Below are positions 17,809 to 26,267 of a stretch of DNA of 64,000 bases, in pieces; positions within the stretch are counted from its first letter, which is position 1; every line of letters starts with the position of its first letter. Under the pieces are notes generated by a model. It saw nothing but the letters and a program-made list of their open reading frames with translations. It was not told the origin of the DNA and ran no database searches. Source of the stretch: Akkermansiaceae bacterium (lineage in GTDB: Bacteria > Verrucomicrobiota > Verrucomicrobiia > Verrucomicrobiales > Akkermansiaceae); contig JABDRB010000029.1 in the NCBI GenBank assembly GCA_013041925.1, forward strand, positions 1-64,000, read 5' to 3'. The position numbers were made by a program, and so were the translations under genes.

Positions 17809-19443
17809 ATGATTTCCTACGACCGCGACCCACAGCAGGCCATCCCTGAATCATCCGTTAAAATCATTGGCCTCGGTGGTGCTGGGGCTAATATGCTTGA
17901 TCGTGCCGCGCTTGACGGGATGACCGGTGCTGAGATGCTCTGTGTGAATACCGACATGCGCACCCTTTCCAGCTCGGTGGCGGGTGAGAAGATTCAGATT
18001 GGAAAAAACCTGACCAAGGGGCTTGGTTCCGGTGGTGATCCTGCGTTGGGCTTGCAGGCGGCGCAAGAATCGGAGATTGAAATTCGTGACGCTCTGCGTG
18101 GCCGGAAGATGGTCTTCATCTGTGTGGGCCTCGGTGGCGGCACTGGCTCGGGTGCGGCTCCGTTGATCACCCGCCTTGCCCGTGAAGAAGATGCCTTTGT
18201 GGTTGTTTTTGCCACCATGCCCTTTGGCTTTGAAGGTCAGCGGCGCCGGGATCAGGCGGAGAGAGCATTGAATGAACTGGCTGTGCTCGCCAACGCGCTG
18301 GTCACTTTTGATAACGGTCGTATGGGTGAACTTGTGCTCGCCAAACAGGGGATCCATGAAGCATTTGCCGCTGCGGATCGTATGATTTCCGAGTCGATCA
18401 AGGCCGTGACTCGCTTGGTCGTCCGCCCTGGCTTGATTAATGTGGGATTGGATGATCTGATGGCGGCCTTGCGCACCACGCGCTCACGCTGTCTCTTTGG
18501 TTCTGGGATTGCTGATGGTGAGAACCGTTCCCAGCTGGCACTGGAAAATGCACTGACCAGCCCGCTTTTAGACAAAGGAAGTTTGTTGGAGGATGCAACC
18601 ACCGTGCTGGTGCATATCTGTGGGGGTGAGAGCCTGACCCTTTACGAAGTTGAGCTGTTAATGCAGGGGCTTGCGAAGTATGTGCCGTCCTCTGCCCATA
18701 TTCTATTGGGTGCTGCCGTTGATCCCGCGATGGGGGATAGCCTCAGCGTGACCCTGATCAGTGCCTTACCTGAGGATAAACTGAATCCAGCTGATCTGGA
18801 TCAAAAACTTTCTGATGAGAAGGAGCCAGAGACCAAGGTCGAGCTAACCACCCCAGCGGCGGTGGCTGCCACATCCACTCTGATCGACAATCCAGTGGGC
18901 GAGGAGATGATGGAGCCGAGCGAAGGTTTTACGGTAACGGGTGAGAGCCCATGGGGGGACGATGCGGACCCTGATGACGTGCTTAGCGATGAACCGGACG
19001 ATTTTTCATCACCCGCAGAGCCCGCTGCCGAGGATGAAGTGATTGACGATGACGTGCAGGACCTCGATGAGGAAATAGATGTGGCCAATGATGATCAAGC
19101 CGACAATCCATTTTTTAGCAAGGAGGGCGAACAGGCACCCTTTGCGGAAACGGAAAGTGAGGCCGAGGAAAGCGACGTTGAGGAAAGCGAGAGTGAAAAT
19201 GCTGATGAGGCCAGAGATTCGTTGGATGACATCCCGTGGGACGGCAACTCGATGGAGCTCGATAAAGATGAACAGGAAGAAAAACCTTTTCTGCCGCCAC
19301 GCCGTGATGGGAAAAATCAAAAATCACAAGGGGAACTCGAACTCGATGGCGGACCCAAAGGGAAATTTGAGGGTGAAACACCTAATTTTCATGAAGGCGA
19401 AGACCTTGATATCCCACCTTTTCTAAGAAAAAAACGGCGCTAG
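17809..19443 (+). CDS. ftsZ: Cell division protein FtsZ
   Basis: A 544-residue tubulin homologue that polymerises with GTP to form the division ring. The nucleotide-binding GLGGAGANML lies at 21-30, the tubulin signature GGGTGSG at 109-115, and the T7 synergy region at NVGLDDLMAAL. The globular part ends near residue 320. About 210 residues of very acidic linker follow, with many D/E-rich runs, before a conserved C-terminal peptide DLDIPPFLRKKRR, the anchor site for FtsA or ZipA-like partners. The linker is much longer than in Escherichia coli. No ftsA, ftsQ or mur genes are next to it; the upstream neighbours are a TPR protein and a YugP-like protein. Confidence 0.97.
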   Translation: MISYDRDPQQAIPESSVKIIGLGGAGANMLDRAALDGMTGAEMLCVNTDMRTLSSSVAGEKIQIGKNLTKGLGSGGDPALGLQAAQESEIEIRDALRGRKMVFICVGLGGGTGSGAAPLITRLAREEDAFVVVFATMPFGFEGQRRRDQAERALNELAVLANALVTFDNGRMGELVLAKQGIHEAFAAADRMISESIKAVTRLVVRPGLINVGLDDLMAALRTTRSRCLFGSGIADGENRSQLALENALTSPLLDKGSLLEDATTVLVHICGGESLTLYEVELLMQGLAKYVPSSAHILLGAAVDPAMGDSLSVTLISALPEDKLNPADLDQKLSDEKEPETKVELTTPAAVAATSTLIDNPVGEEMMEPSEGFTVTGESPWGDDADPDDVLSDEPDDFSSPAEPAAEDEVIDDDVQDLDEEIDVANDDQADNPFFSKEGEQAPFAETESEAEESDVEESESENADEARDSLDDIPWDGNSMELDKDEQEEKPFLPPRRDGKNQKSQGELELDGGPKGKFEGETPNFHEGEDLDIPPFLRKKRR

Positions 19444-19657
19444 GACAGATTTCAGCACAGACGTTGAGTCCCTGGCACGCGGCGCGGCGCGTATCCGAAT
19501 ACAAATCGCAGAAGTAGGGCGATAGGGGGGGGCATTTTTTATGGGCATCCGCTCACCTCAACCGACCCAAGACAAACTGCCGGTCCATTCACATGGTCAT
19601 TCAGTGGGGGATCGAAACCCCCTCCTCCTCGAACGGATAATGGCCTGTTGTGCCTGT
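19444..19657. other. Intergenic region after ftsZ with a T-arm-like hairpin
   Basis: No gene is seen. A perfect 5-bp G/C hairpin with a 7-base loop lies at about 19605-19621 (GGGGG, loop ATCGAAA, CCCCC), which looks like an isolated tRNA T-arm. No acceptor, D or anticodon arm can be built around it. It sits at the boundary where base composition shifts to the A+T-richer block. Confidence 0.35.
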
Positions 19658-21040
19658 TTACCTGTAGAATTGTTTTTTGTGATTCTCTGCATATGCTTTT
19701 AGTTTTGCGGCAATATCAGGATGCTTTTTAATTAAATTAATGGATTCGTCAGGATCATTATTTAGGTCAAAGAGTGATAGCTCAATCTTGAGTCTGCTTG
19801 TGCGTCCGGGCATTCCATCCTTACCCGCTTCAGTAACATGCCTGTATTTGTGCGGCAAATGAAGTTTCCAGCGTCCGTCACCACTAATGACAGCTTCAAA
19901 ATTTCTTCCGCTTGAGACCGGGTAATAGTCATGAGGATTTTCTGCGTTTTTGCTTCCCGATATTAGTGGCCATACGTTCTTTCCATCGATTTCGTTATCT
20001 GGGAGAGGACTGTGGGTCAGCTGCGCGAGTGTCGGGAGCAGGTCGACTGAACCAATTATCCTGTTCATCCCAGAGCCACCCTGAATCTTTCCAGGGTATT
20101 TCATGATTGTCGCCGATCGAATCCCACCGTCGAAACTGGTAGTTTTATGTTCCCTGAACGGCGTGACGCCGGCATGATCCCCATACTCAGACCATGGCCC
20201 GTTGTCTGAACTAAATATAAGGATGGTGTTTTTTTCTATGCCTGCATTTTTAATGGCCTTCATTACCTCTCCAACTGACCAGTCGAGTTCCATCATGACA
20301 TCTCCGTACAGGCCTACGCCGGATTTACCGAGGAATTTATCACTGCAGAAAATAGGCACGTGTGGCATCGAATGAGCCAAGTAGAGAAAGAAGGGGTTTT
20401 TACTGTTACGATGAATGAAATCAACAGCGTAATCAGTTGACCATGTTGTCAGTTGTGTCTGATCTTTTTTTGATACGGCTTTAATTTTGATCCTACTGTT
20501 CTCCCAGTATTGCAAAGGATGCTTGCCCCAATGCTTGGGATTCTTAGGGTGATAGTTCCACATGTCATTGGAGTACATGAGACCAGCATGTTCATCAAAA
20601 CCTCTGGCTGTGGGCCGTGTCTGTGGCGTGTCACCACAATGCCATTTGCCGAAATGTGCTGTTGCATATCCGTTTCTCTTGAACATTTCCGCCATAGTCA
20701 TAAATTTCGGATCAAGCCCTTTGCCATTTGGACCATGAGCTCCGAATACCTTAGTGCGGCCAGGGAAACAGCCACTCAAAAGGGCGGAGCGTGAGGCAGA
20801 ACAAACCGCTTGTGGAACGTAGAACTTATTCAGGCGCATACCTTCTGACGCAAGCTTCTGAACATTAGGAGTCGGGTAAGAAGGATTTCCGAAGGGATGA
20901 AAATCGCCATAGCCCGAATCATCTAGGAAAATAATGACAACATTGGGTCGCTGCGATGATTTCGCCTGCACCTGCCCTGTGATCGTTGCACTGAAAGCAA
21001 TTACACATCCCAGTATTCTAATTAAAGTCGAACTAGTCAT
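19658..21040 (-). CDS. Secreted type I sulfatase (arylsulfatase family)
   Basis: A 460-residue protein with a signal peptide (residues 1-26, ending VQA). Sulfatase hallmarks: metal-binding NVVIIFLDDSGYGD (D40, D41), the formylglycine motif C80-S-A-S-R84 followed by SALLSG, the HFGKWHCG lysine/histidine motif, and SSDNGPW for the later metal ligands. The cysteine would need oxidation to formylglycine by a separate enzyme. It likely removes sulfate from a polysaccharide or small sulfate ester outside the cytoplasm. The gene is visibly more A+T-rich than ftsZ upstream, suggesting acquisition. The next gene upstream on the same strand is sulfotransferase-like, but a 393-bp gap separates them. Confidence 0.92.
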   Translation of the reverse strand: MTSSTLIRILGCVIAFSATITGQVQAKSSQRPNVVIIFLDDSGYGDFHPFGNPSYPTPNVQKLASEGMRLNKFYVPQAVCSASRSALLSGCFPGRTKVFGAHGPNGKGLDPKFMTMAEMFKRNGYATAHFGKWHCGDTPQTRPTARGFDEHAGLMYSNDMWNYHPKNPKHWGKHPLQYWENSRIKIKAVSKKDQTQLTTWSTDYAVDFIHRNSKNPFFLYLAHSMPHVPIFCSDKFLGKSGVGLYGDVMMELDWSVGEVMKAIKNAGIEKNTILIFSSDNGPWSEYGDHAGVTPFREHKTTSFDGGIRSATIMKYPGKIQGGSGMNRIIGSVDLLPTLAQLTHSPLPDNEIDGKNVWPLISGSKNAENPHDYYPVSSGRNFEAVISGDGRWKLHLPHKYRHVTEAGKDGMPGRTSRLKIELSLFDLNNDPDESINLIKKHPDIAAKLKAYAENHKKQFYR

Positions 21041-21433
21041 ATTTTTTGCAGGTCGAGGTAAGGGGTCTGATTATCCTGAATAAGCTCCGAAATACCAAAT
21101 CGATCCCCCATCAGTCAACACCCAATAACTCTTCACACCGACGCGGATATCAGATGCCTTTCACCGTCTTGTTCGATATAGAGAGAAGTTGAGAAAGTAT
21201 CCGATCCCTAGATTCATCGCCTATCTTAGACGATAGGCTAGCTAGGCAAGCACCTCGACCAGTAATGATGTGTAGAGCTCCTGCAGTCTCAACAATACTT
21301 GGAACATCCCCCTGAATTAGGGTCATTTCGGAACTGGGCGACTGGATCAACAAAGAACCATCGCAATTCATATCAATCTTAACTTCACCAAAGCTCTCTC
21401 ACACTGTGAATTCCGGTCTGGCCAAACGGGTGC
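21041..21433. other. 393-bp gap between sulfatase and sulfotransferase-like genes
   Basis: Mostly unassigned. One 73-codon minus-strand ORF lies inside (described separately). No tRNA-like fold, convincing promoter or terminator was found by eye. Confidence 0.4.
21150..21371 (-). CDS. Possible small protein, unrecognised
   Basis: A 73-residue ORF in the gap between two larger genes on the same strand. It has no signal peptide or membrane segment and no family I recognise. The only support is its intergenic position, an ATG start and a weak purine-rich GGTGAAG about 15 bases upstream. It may be spurious or the decayed end of a longer gene. Confidence 0.2.
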   Translation of the reverse strand: MNCDGSLLIQSPSSEMTLIQGDVPSIVETAGALHIITGRGACLASLSSKIGDESRDRILSQLLSISNKTVKGI

Positions 21434-23344
21434 TCAATTTGCCGAAATTTTCAGGCGAATGAACAGCTTGTCACTCACTACATTGCTGAATGTCACGAGC
21501 ACAGTTTCCGTGCCGTCCAGATTGTCGGTGGTCTGTTCCGTGTAATCACTGTCAGGAATGGAAGGGTGCCAAGTATCCAAGTCTGTACTGTGCTCATAAC
21601 TGAAAGGCTGGTCACTGAAGTTGTCTGCCCGAGTGTATTCCACAACAAACTCATTGCCCACCATGCTCACCGCCTTGAGTAAATGATCAAGCTCGCCGTC
21701 AATTGACTTAAAGGGGTCCATTTTGAGCGCGTGTTCTACGAGGTTCACGACACCGTTGTTGTCCAAATCGTCCAGCATGCCGGTTCCCGGGACGTTGGTC
21801 ATGCAGAATACACTCTTCACCCATGCATTGTATGATTCAGCAAGGGTCTGGTTCAAGTTGGTCAAGCGTGCTAATCCGGTGTAGTTCAGCGGGTATTTCT
21901 GTGCTTTGAAGACCTGACCTCCACGCTCTGATTCCAGACGATCCAACTGAAGCAGTTCCAGATCAAAATCCCAGACGAGATTTCCACTCTCATCATGCTC
22001 ACCAAGCCAGAACTTGGCGGCGGAAGTTGAAAAGATGTGCCCGTTAGCCAATTTTTGCCCCCCACCGGAAAACGTACTATTCAAGACGTTGCTGTTCGCT
22101 GCATTGTATTCTGCCAGGATCGTCGGTGCACTCGGCCCGAATGGGGCACCCGTTGTATAGGCGTATCCATCGCCATCATAGGGCACGGCGATTTCCTGCA
22201 CTTGAGAATGAGCATTAAACTGCCCCGGAGGCTTCGAGTCGGTGGTGGATCTATTGTTGTGGATCGTGATATTTCCACTGCCATCACAAAGCCAACGGGC
22301 GTCATGTTGGGTGTCCGTCCACTGCCATTCGCCATAAAGGTTGGTGTCACCGCCGCCGTAATCATATGCTTCAGGATTTCCCCATCGATAGAGGATATCT
22401 CCACCTTTCCCTCGGTTTCCGCCACTTGAAGATTCCGCCTCTGCGATAGTCGTGCTGTGATCAATCACGTAGATTTCATTGTAGGTTGCGGAACTGATGA
22501 GTATTTCATCTCTCAACGGATTATAGTCAATTGAGTCTATGTGCGAGTGGCTTCCAAGAAGAATAGGCAGGGGAACGCTCGACGAATCATAATAGTGCAG
22601 ATCGAATTTCTCGGGGTGATTAGAAATATTGTCGACGTAATTAGGCAGCGCCGGATTGAGATCCTGGACAACATGGTCGATCCACTCCCATTTCCATACG
22701 ATCTCGGTGGAGCCGTCGCTGAGGTTGGGTCTTAATTCGTATATCACATCCATGTAGAGCTTCTCTTGAGCAGGGAAATTCCACCCAAACTCCGCACCTG
22801 CTGTTGTGGGATCGTATCGATGATACGCGGCAACAAGGATATTTCCGTTGGGCAGGAGCTCCGCATCGTGGTGAAAGCACTCCGTGGCATCCGAGCCATC
22901 ATATTCCCACAGGACCGTCCCATCCCAATCCACTAGCTGAAGCTTACCCCATTTTCCTACAGGCCAGCTGTTTGTCCTGGCGGAATCACTCATAATCCCA
23001 CGCAAAAAGTGCCCATTCGGTGTCAGATAGCCCGGCGCCGTCTCGGGCGACGTGATACCGCTATTGTCCCATTGGTGCAGCACATCACCGTCCGAATTGA
23101 TGATATAAGCATCCTGCGCCTTATCCTGGTCCCCGGCCACCCCGTTCATGTAGAGGAAAATGAGGTGGTCTGGATCCTGGAGCTGAGCAAAGCCGGGGGC
23201 GGCCGAGAAGAGGAAAGCGAAGGCGAGGCATGTTGATGCTAGGAACTTGCTTTTTTGTATAGTGGCGAGAATGCCCCCAGCTGTTCGCCCGTTAAAGGGC
23301 AAAGGGGAGTCGGTCTTGGGGTGTCCCTTGGATAGTCGGTTCAT
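21434..23344 (-). CDS. Secreted arylsulfotransferase (ASST)-like beta-propeller protein
   Basis: A 636-residue protein with a late signal peptide (hydrophobic stretch about 35-53, ending GFAQ). The body matches the ASST/arylsulfotransferase propeller pattern: blades with repeated 'xLVDWDGTVLWEY', 'HHDAELLPNGNIL', 'HSHIDSIDYNP' and 'DILYRWGNP' elements, where the conserved histidines line the propeller centre. Known ASSTs transfer sulfate between phenolic compounds without PAPS. The C-terminal 110 residues carry a D-x-N-x-G segment and end DKLFIRLKISAN, similar to the end of the giant repeat protein at the start of the window, and may be a shared sorting or anchoring domain. It borders the cassette array. 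Confidence 0.75.
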   Translation of the reverse strand: MNRLSKGHPKTDSPLPFNGRTAGGILATIQKSKFLASTCLAFAFLFSAAPGFAQLQDPDHLIFLYMNGVAGDQDKAQDAYIINSDGDVLHQWDNSGITSPETAPGYLTPNGHFLRGIMSDSARTNSWPVGKWGKLQLVDWDGTVLWEYDGSDATECFHHDAELLPNGNILVAAYHRYDPTTAGAEFGWNFPAQEKLYMDVIYELRPNLSDGSTEIVWKWEWIDHVVQDLNPALPNYVDNISNHPEKFDLHYYDSSSVPLPILLGSHSHIDSIDYNPLRDEILISSATYNEIYVIDHSTTIAEAESSSGGNRGKGGDILYRWGNPEAYDYGGGDTNLYGEWQWTDTQHDARWLCDGSGNITIHNNRSTTDSKPPGQFNAHSQVQEIAVPYDGDGYAYTTGAPFGPSAPTILAEYNAANSNVLNSTFSGGGQKLANGHIFSTSAAKFWLGEHDESGNLVWDFDLELLQLDRLESERGGQVFKAQKYPLNYTGLARLTNLNQTLAESYNAWVKSVFCMTNVPGTGMLDDLDNNGVVNLVEHALKMDPFKSIDGELDHLLKAVSMVGNEFVVEYTRADNFSDQPFSYEHSTDLDTWHPSIPDSDYTEQTTDNLDGTETVLVTFSNVVSDKLFIRLKISAN

Positions 23345-23408
23345 GGGCGGGGTATTGGATGCTGATGAGTAAACCCGTGCGGAAGGAAAAGTTGCGGACT
23401 TTTTTCTC

Positions 23409-23533
23409 AGCGAGCGTAAAGTTCACCCGTGGCGATGAACCTGAGATGAAATGATTAAAGTTTCTATACTCAAGAACAGACTTCAAACCTGACACGGTAG
23501 CTACTACCCATCGGGGGCAACGTCGTGTTGCTA
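23409..23533 (-). repeat. attC-like site A (degenerate, about 125 bp)
   Basis: Follows the Txe-type toxin gene. On the plus strand it runs from GCGAGCGTAAAG to CGTCGTGTTGC. It shares the internal ATGATTAAAGTTTC block with the sites at 24081, 26268 and 26954. The terminal boxes are imperfect, so it may no longer recombine well. It is the array end next to the sulfotransferase-like gene. Confidence 0.6.
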
Positions 23534-23537
23534 TATT

Positions 23538-23795
23538 TTATTCATAGTGCGTCCAAAGTCGTAAAACCCTGATAACACTTTCATCGATCGAATAAACCAG
23601 TCGATGCTGTATATTGATACGCCTTGAATATGCCCCCATAAGGTCCCCCACTAAGGCTTCAAAAGGCGGAGGGTCCGCAAATGGGTCTTCAGATATGATC
23701 TCAAGCACTTCTTTGGCTTTCTTCGCCATGTGCGTTCCTTTAAGCTTCTTCGCGTCCTTTTTGGCCTGACGCGCATAAACGAGCTTATAACTCAC
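23538..23795 (-). CDS. Txe/YoeB-family mRNA interferase toxin
   Basis: An 85-residue RelE-fold toxin. Starting at the GTG at 23795 gives VSYKLVYARQAKKDAKKLKG and overlaps the antitoxin stop as GTGA, the usual coupling in such operons. Family features: N-terminal KLVYARQAKKDAKKL, the central PFADPPPFEALVGDLMGAYSRRINIQHRLVY and the C-terminal LRLWTHYE, equivalent to the YoeB/Txe RMWTHYE end that carries catalytic residues. It would cleave mRNA on the ribosome when free. It forms one integron cassette with the Phd/YefM antitoxin upstream and an attC-like site downstream. Confidence 0.88.
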   Translation of the reverse strand: MSYKLVYARQAKKDAKKLKGTHMAKKAKEVLEIISEDPFADPPPFEALVGDLMGAYSRRINIQHRLVYSIDESVIRVLRLWTHYE

Positions 23796-24034
23796 AGATC
23801 GATCTCCTCCGAACAATCATCAATATCTTCAGCCATTCCTTGAATGATTGATTCTCTCATCCCTGGAATCCCCAGCAAATAAATAGTCTCTTGAATTGAG
23901 CGCCAATCATCTTCGGAAACCAAAACAGCGTTGCCACGCTTTCCTGTAATCTGCACAGGCTCATGCGTAGATTGCGCTGAATCGATGATTCTATATAGAT
24001 CTGAGCGTGCGGATGTCGCTGTAATCGTCTTCAT
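23792..24034 (-). CDS. Phd/YefM-family antitoxin
   Basis: An 80-residue protein beginning MKTITATSARSDLYRIIDSA, the classic Phd/YefM DNA-binding N-terminus, followed by EPVQITGKRGNAVLVSEDDWRSIQETIYLL and an acidic C-terminal tail (EDIDDCSEEIDL) that would wrap the toxin. It precedes and overlaps the Txe-type toxin by 4 bp. The pair likely represses its own promoter and neutralises the toxin, which penalises loss of the cassette. Confidence 0.9.
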   Translation of the reverse strand: MKTITATSARSDLYRIIDSAQSTHEPVQITGKRGNAVLVSEDDWRSIQETIYLLGIPGMRESIIQGMAEDIDDCSEEIDL

Positions 24035-24080
24035 GTGTCAAACGTGCGCTATAACGTGCGTTTTAGCAAGCTGAATTTTT

Positions 24081-24208
24081 TAGCCAGCGTAAAGCACACC
24101 GGCCGTGATGGAATGGCAGATGGGCGAATTAAAGTTTCAATCCTGCAAAACAGCCGAAAAAACCTGGCTACTCAGCGATTAACGGTCGGGTGCTGCGACT
24201 TATGGGGC
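24081..24208 (-). repeat. attC-like site B (degenerate, about 128 bp)
   Basis: Plus-strand ends are TAGCCAGCGTAAAG and CGACTTATGGGGC. It shares GCGTAAAG, AATTAAAGTTTCAAT and ACAGCCGAAAAA blocks with sites E and F. The core AAC/GTT bases of both boxes are changed, so it is probably inactive or weak. It directly follows the stop of the secreted 152-residue protein. Confidence 0.55.
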
Positions 24209-24658
24209 TTTTTTTTGAGTGAGATGAACGTAGACAGACTCTTTACGAGTATCAAAAACGATAACCGAATCCTTAAAATTCATCTTGCGAAGAGCGAACG
24301 CAAAAGCATGTAACCCAGATGATCCAAATTCCTTGTAATTATGAAGCGGGAAATCTCCAACCTGAAACTTCTTTCCGTTCTTTATGGTGTAAACATGCAC
24401 CGCAAGCACTAGATCCTTAGCCCACGCTGATGGAATGAGAATGGCTGAATGAAACATATCGTCATCTTTTAGTTTCTTCAGGTTCTGCTTTGAGTGAATT
24501 TTGATATCTTTATCTGTTGTCTCAATCATAAAGCCCTTCTGCTCAGTGAGGTAAACGTCACGATGTTCTCCCGCCAGCTTGTCATCATGAGCTAATACCG
24601 GTATCAGTTGAAGAAATAGTACAGCGATGCTGATTGTGAAGTGTGGTATAAGGTTCAT
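24200..24658 (-). CDS. Secreted protein of unknown function (cassette gene)
   Basis: A 152-residue protein with a clear signal peptide (MNLIPHFTISIAVLFLQLIPVLAHD). The mature part is basic and strand-rich, with repeated VYLTEQKGF, SAILIPSAWAKDLVLAVHVYTIKNGKKFQVGDF and VYVHLTQKKAP segments. I do not recognise the family. It stands alone in its cassette, between the collapsed attC at 24664 and the degenerate attC at 24081, whose right end overlaps its stop region. Confidence 0.65.
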   Translation of the reverse strand: MNLIPHFTISIAVLFLQLIPVLAHDDKLAGEHRDVYLTEQKGFMIETTDKDIKIHSKQNLKKLKDDDMFHSAILIPSAWAKDLVLAVHVYTIKNGKKFQVGDFPLHNYKEFGSSGLHAFAFALRKMNFKDSVIVFDTRKESVYVHLTQKKAP

Positions 24659-24663
24659 TTTTT

Positions 24664-24683
24664 ACCCAACGTCTTGTTCAATC
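24664..24683 (-). repeat. Collapsed attC remnant C
   Basis: On the minus strand, R''-like ATTGAAC plus AAGAC runs straight into ACGTTGGGT, an R'-like box (GTTGGGT fits GTTRRRY). The whole central hairpin region of an attC is missing. It lies exactly where the attC of the AbrB-PIN cassette should be, between that gene pair and the next cassette. Confidence 0.4.
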
Positions 24684-25068
24684 ACTTTCTTTTGGAGTGT
24701 CTAACATAGATCACATTAGGCAAACCCTCCATATCCGCGTCTTGAGTCATCAACTCGGCACCTTGATGCTTAGCGGTGGTGTAAATAATACCATCTGCCA
24801 ATGGCAATTTATGCCTATGACTAATTTCAGCAGCTAGAATCGAAATCTGATCGTCAAGCGGAACAACCTTGCCCTGCTTCATGGCTGCTGCAGCTGCAAG
24901 AGCTTCGGATTCTGAAGCTTCCCTCAGCATCCATCGATACACTTCGGTAAGCGTAATAGAGGGAATAATCAAATTCTCGGTGTCCTCAATCGCCGCTGCA
25001 AAACGATCAGCGTTGGGGCCATCGACGAAATACTCGATCCATCCAGAGGAGTCGACTATGATAGGCAT
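24682..25068 (-). CDS. VapC-like PIN-domain ribonuclease toxin
   Basis: A 128-residue PIN-domain protein. The acidic active-site residues are visible in order: IIVDSSGWIEYF (D6), SITLTEVYRWML (the conserved E), LADGIIYTTAKHQGAELMTQDADM (two further aspartates). VapC toxins cut tRNA or rRNA. It overlaps the AbrB-type antitoxin gene upstream by 13 bp, so the two are co-translated. The two genes form one cassette whose downstream attC appears collapsed. Confidence 0.88.
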   Translation of the reverse strand: MPIIVDSSGWIEYFVDGPNADRFAAAIEDTENLIIPSITLTEVYRWMLREASESEALAAAAAMKQGKVVPLDDQISILAAEISHRHKLPLADGIIYTTAKHQGAELMTQDADMEGLPNVIYVRHSKRK

Positions 25069-25268
25069 CGGTCTGACTCTCTCTCAAATGTGTTTTTCAA
25101 GCCTTTGATAAAACCTTTAAGAGCCTTCGCTGGACGTATGGGGACAAGCTCGATTCTTCCATCTAATTCAATCATCTCAACCTTATCGCCTGGAAGAAGG
25201 GCATACTTCTCCCTGACGGCCTTTGGGATGACGACCTGATATTTTGGGGATATTGTTACCGTTGGCAT
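25056..25268 (-). CDS. AbrB/SpoVT-type antitoxin (VapB-like)
   Basis: A 70-residue protein with the swapped-hairpin AbrB DNA-binding motif: MPTVTISPKYQVVIPKAVREKY followed by LLPGDKVEMIELDGRIELVPI. The C-terminal part (AKALKGFIKGLKNTFERESDR) is the likely toxin-binding segment. It precedes the PIN-domain toxin and overlaps it by 13 bp. It should bind and inhibit the toxin and repress the operon. Confidence 0.88.
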   Translation of the reverse strand: MPTVTISPKYQVVIPKAVREKYALLPGDKVEMIELDGRIELVPIRPAKALKGFIKGLKNTFERESDRCLS

Positions 25269-25327
25269 ATCGATATGAAGATCGTAATACCAAATGTTGA
25301 TCGATGCAAGTGGATTATCTTATTCTT

Positions 25328-25382
25328 ACCGAACGTAAACTGTGGCACGGCTTTAGCCGTTGCCACCACTGCCTTGTTGGGC
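25328..25382 (-). repeat. attC site D (short, 55 bp, near-perfect hairpin)
   Basis: Minus strand: R'' GCCCAAC (fits RYYYAAC), AAGGCAG, a stem of about 11 bp (GTGGCAACGGCT / AGCCGTGCCAC) with one bulged base and a 4-base loop region, then R' GTTCGGT. The bulge and the short imperfect stem are what integrase recognises in folded single-stranded attC. The 3' end of the FkbM gene lies inside it. Confidence 0.9.
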
Positions 25383-26255
25383 CTTTTTTTTGGATATTTC
25401 GACTGCCTGTGGATTCTCGATGGAATGGTGTTTAGCAACAATCAATCCATCATATGAAAAAGTCTCTTTCATGTCAGCGTCAGCTAGAATGACATATCCG
25501 AAAGATTTCAGCTTCTCGATGCAGTCAATGTGGAGCTTAGTTGAGTGAGTTGATATAAAAACGAAATCCGCATTTCCTTTTGTCAGTAGATTGCTGGCTC
25601 CTTCGAGCATAGCCAACTCGTAACCCTGGATATCTGAGTGAAGCATATGCAGATGGTCTATATTGTGTTCTCTGCAAAACGAATCTACGGAAATAGTTCT
25701 AGGGTTATCTTTTGGACTTCTGTCGACACTCGCTTGAGTGAAAATGCCTTTCCTTCCGTTTAAGCGAAAGTTTATTCTTCCACTAATCAGGTTCTGTGTC
25801 TCTGGCTCGACCAAGAAACAAGTTGCTTTAGGCCTCTGCTGCAAAAGCGATAAAGAATAAAAGCCCCAGTAAGCTCCTAGCTCAAGCATTACGCACTGAT
25901 CCGGAAGTAGACGGATAATTTCTTCAAATGCTCGTTCTTCCTGAGGTTCGTGAACTCCCTTGTTTTCTATCAACATATTCAGAATTCCGGCACCATAGTA
26001 TCCGTTTGCACAAACCCGCACGTCGTTATGCATCGTGATCGTATAGCCTTTAAGTTGACCCGCACTTGGGTGTCGAGGAATGTGAGCATTGTCGGGTGAT
26101 GAAATCACGTCATCGATCCTATCGCGCCAGTAGCTGTCGACTTTACCCACGGCATTCGCTGCAATGCTTGAAGATGTTAAACTATTTCTTGAACGAACTC
26201 GCCTAAGTTGCTCGAGGAGAGGGGTTGGTATTAGTCGCTTTATTAGTTGTTTCAT
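25353..26255 (-). CDS. FkbM-family SAM-dependent methyltransferase
   Basis: A 300-residue protein when started at the ATG at 26255. The frame runs on to 26285, but that part lies in the preceding attC site. SAM-binding motif I is VMLELGAYWGFYSLSLL, followed by FLVEPE (motif II acidic) and the FkbM signature HSDIQGYELAMLEGA. An additional helical N-terminus (IKRLIPTPLLEQLRRVRSRN) precedes it. FkbM enzymes O-methylate sugars, polyketides or glycans; this one may modify a surface polysaccharide. The last dozen residues (KKKAQQGSGGNG) are encoded by the attC hairpin itself, indicating read-in after cassette formation. It is the largest single-gene cassette apart from mrr. Confidence 0.85.
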   Translation of the reverse strand: MKQLIKRLIPTPLLEQLRRVRSRNSLTSSSIAANAVGKVDSYWRDRIDDVISSPDNAHIPRHPSAGQLKGYTITMHNDVRVCANGYYGAGILNMLIENKGVHEPQEERAFEEIIRLLPDQCVMLELGAYWGFYSLSLLQQRPKATCFLVEPETQNLISGRINFRLNGRKGIFTQASVDRSPKDNPRTISVDSFCREHNIDHLHMLHSDIQGYELAMLEGASNLLTKGNADFVFISTHSTKLHIDCIEKLKSFGYVILADADMKETFSYDGLIVAKHHSIENPQAVEISKKKAQQGSGGNG

Positions 26256-26267
26256 TTTTCTTTTATA

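Noticed and set aside
19600-19630. Possible tRNA gene, from a T-arm-like hairpin
   Set aside because: No acceptor stem, anticodon arm or D arm can be drawn; kept only as a possible remnant.
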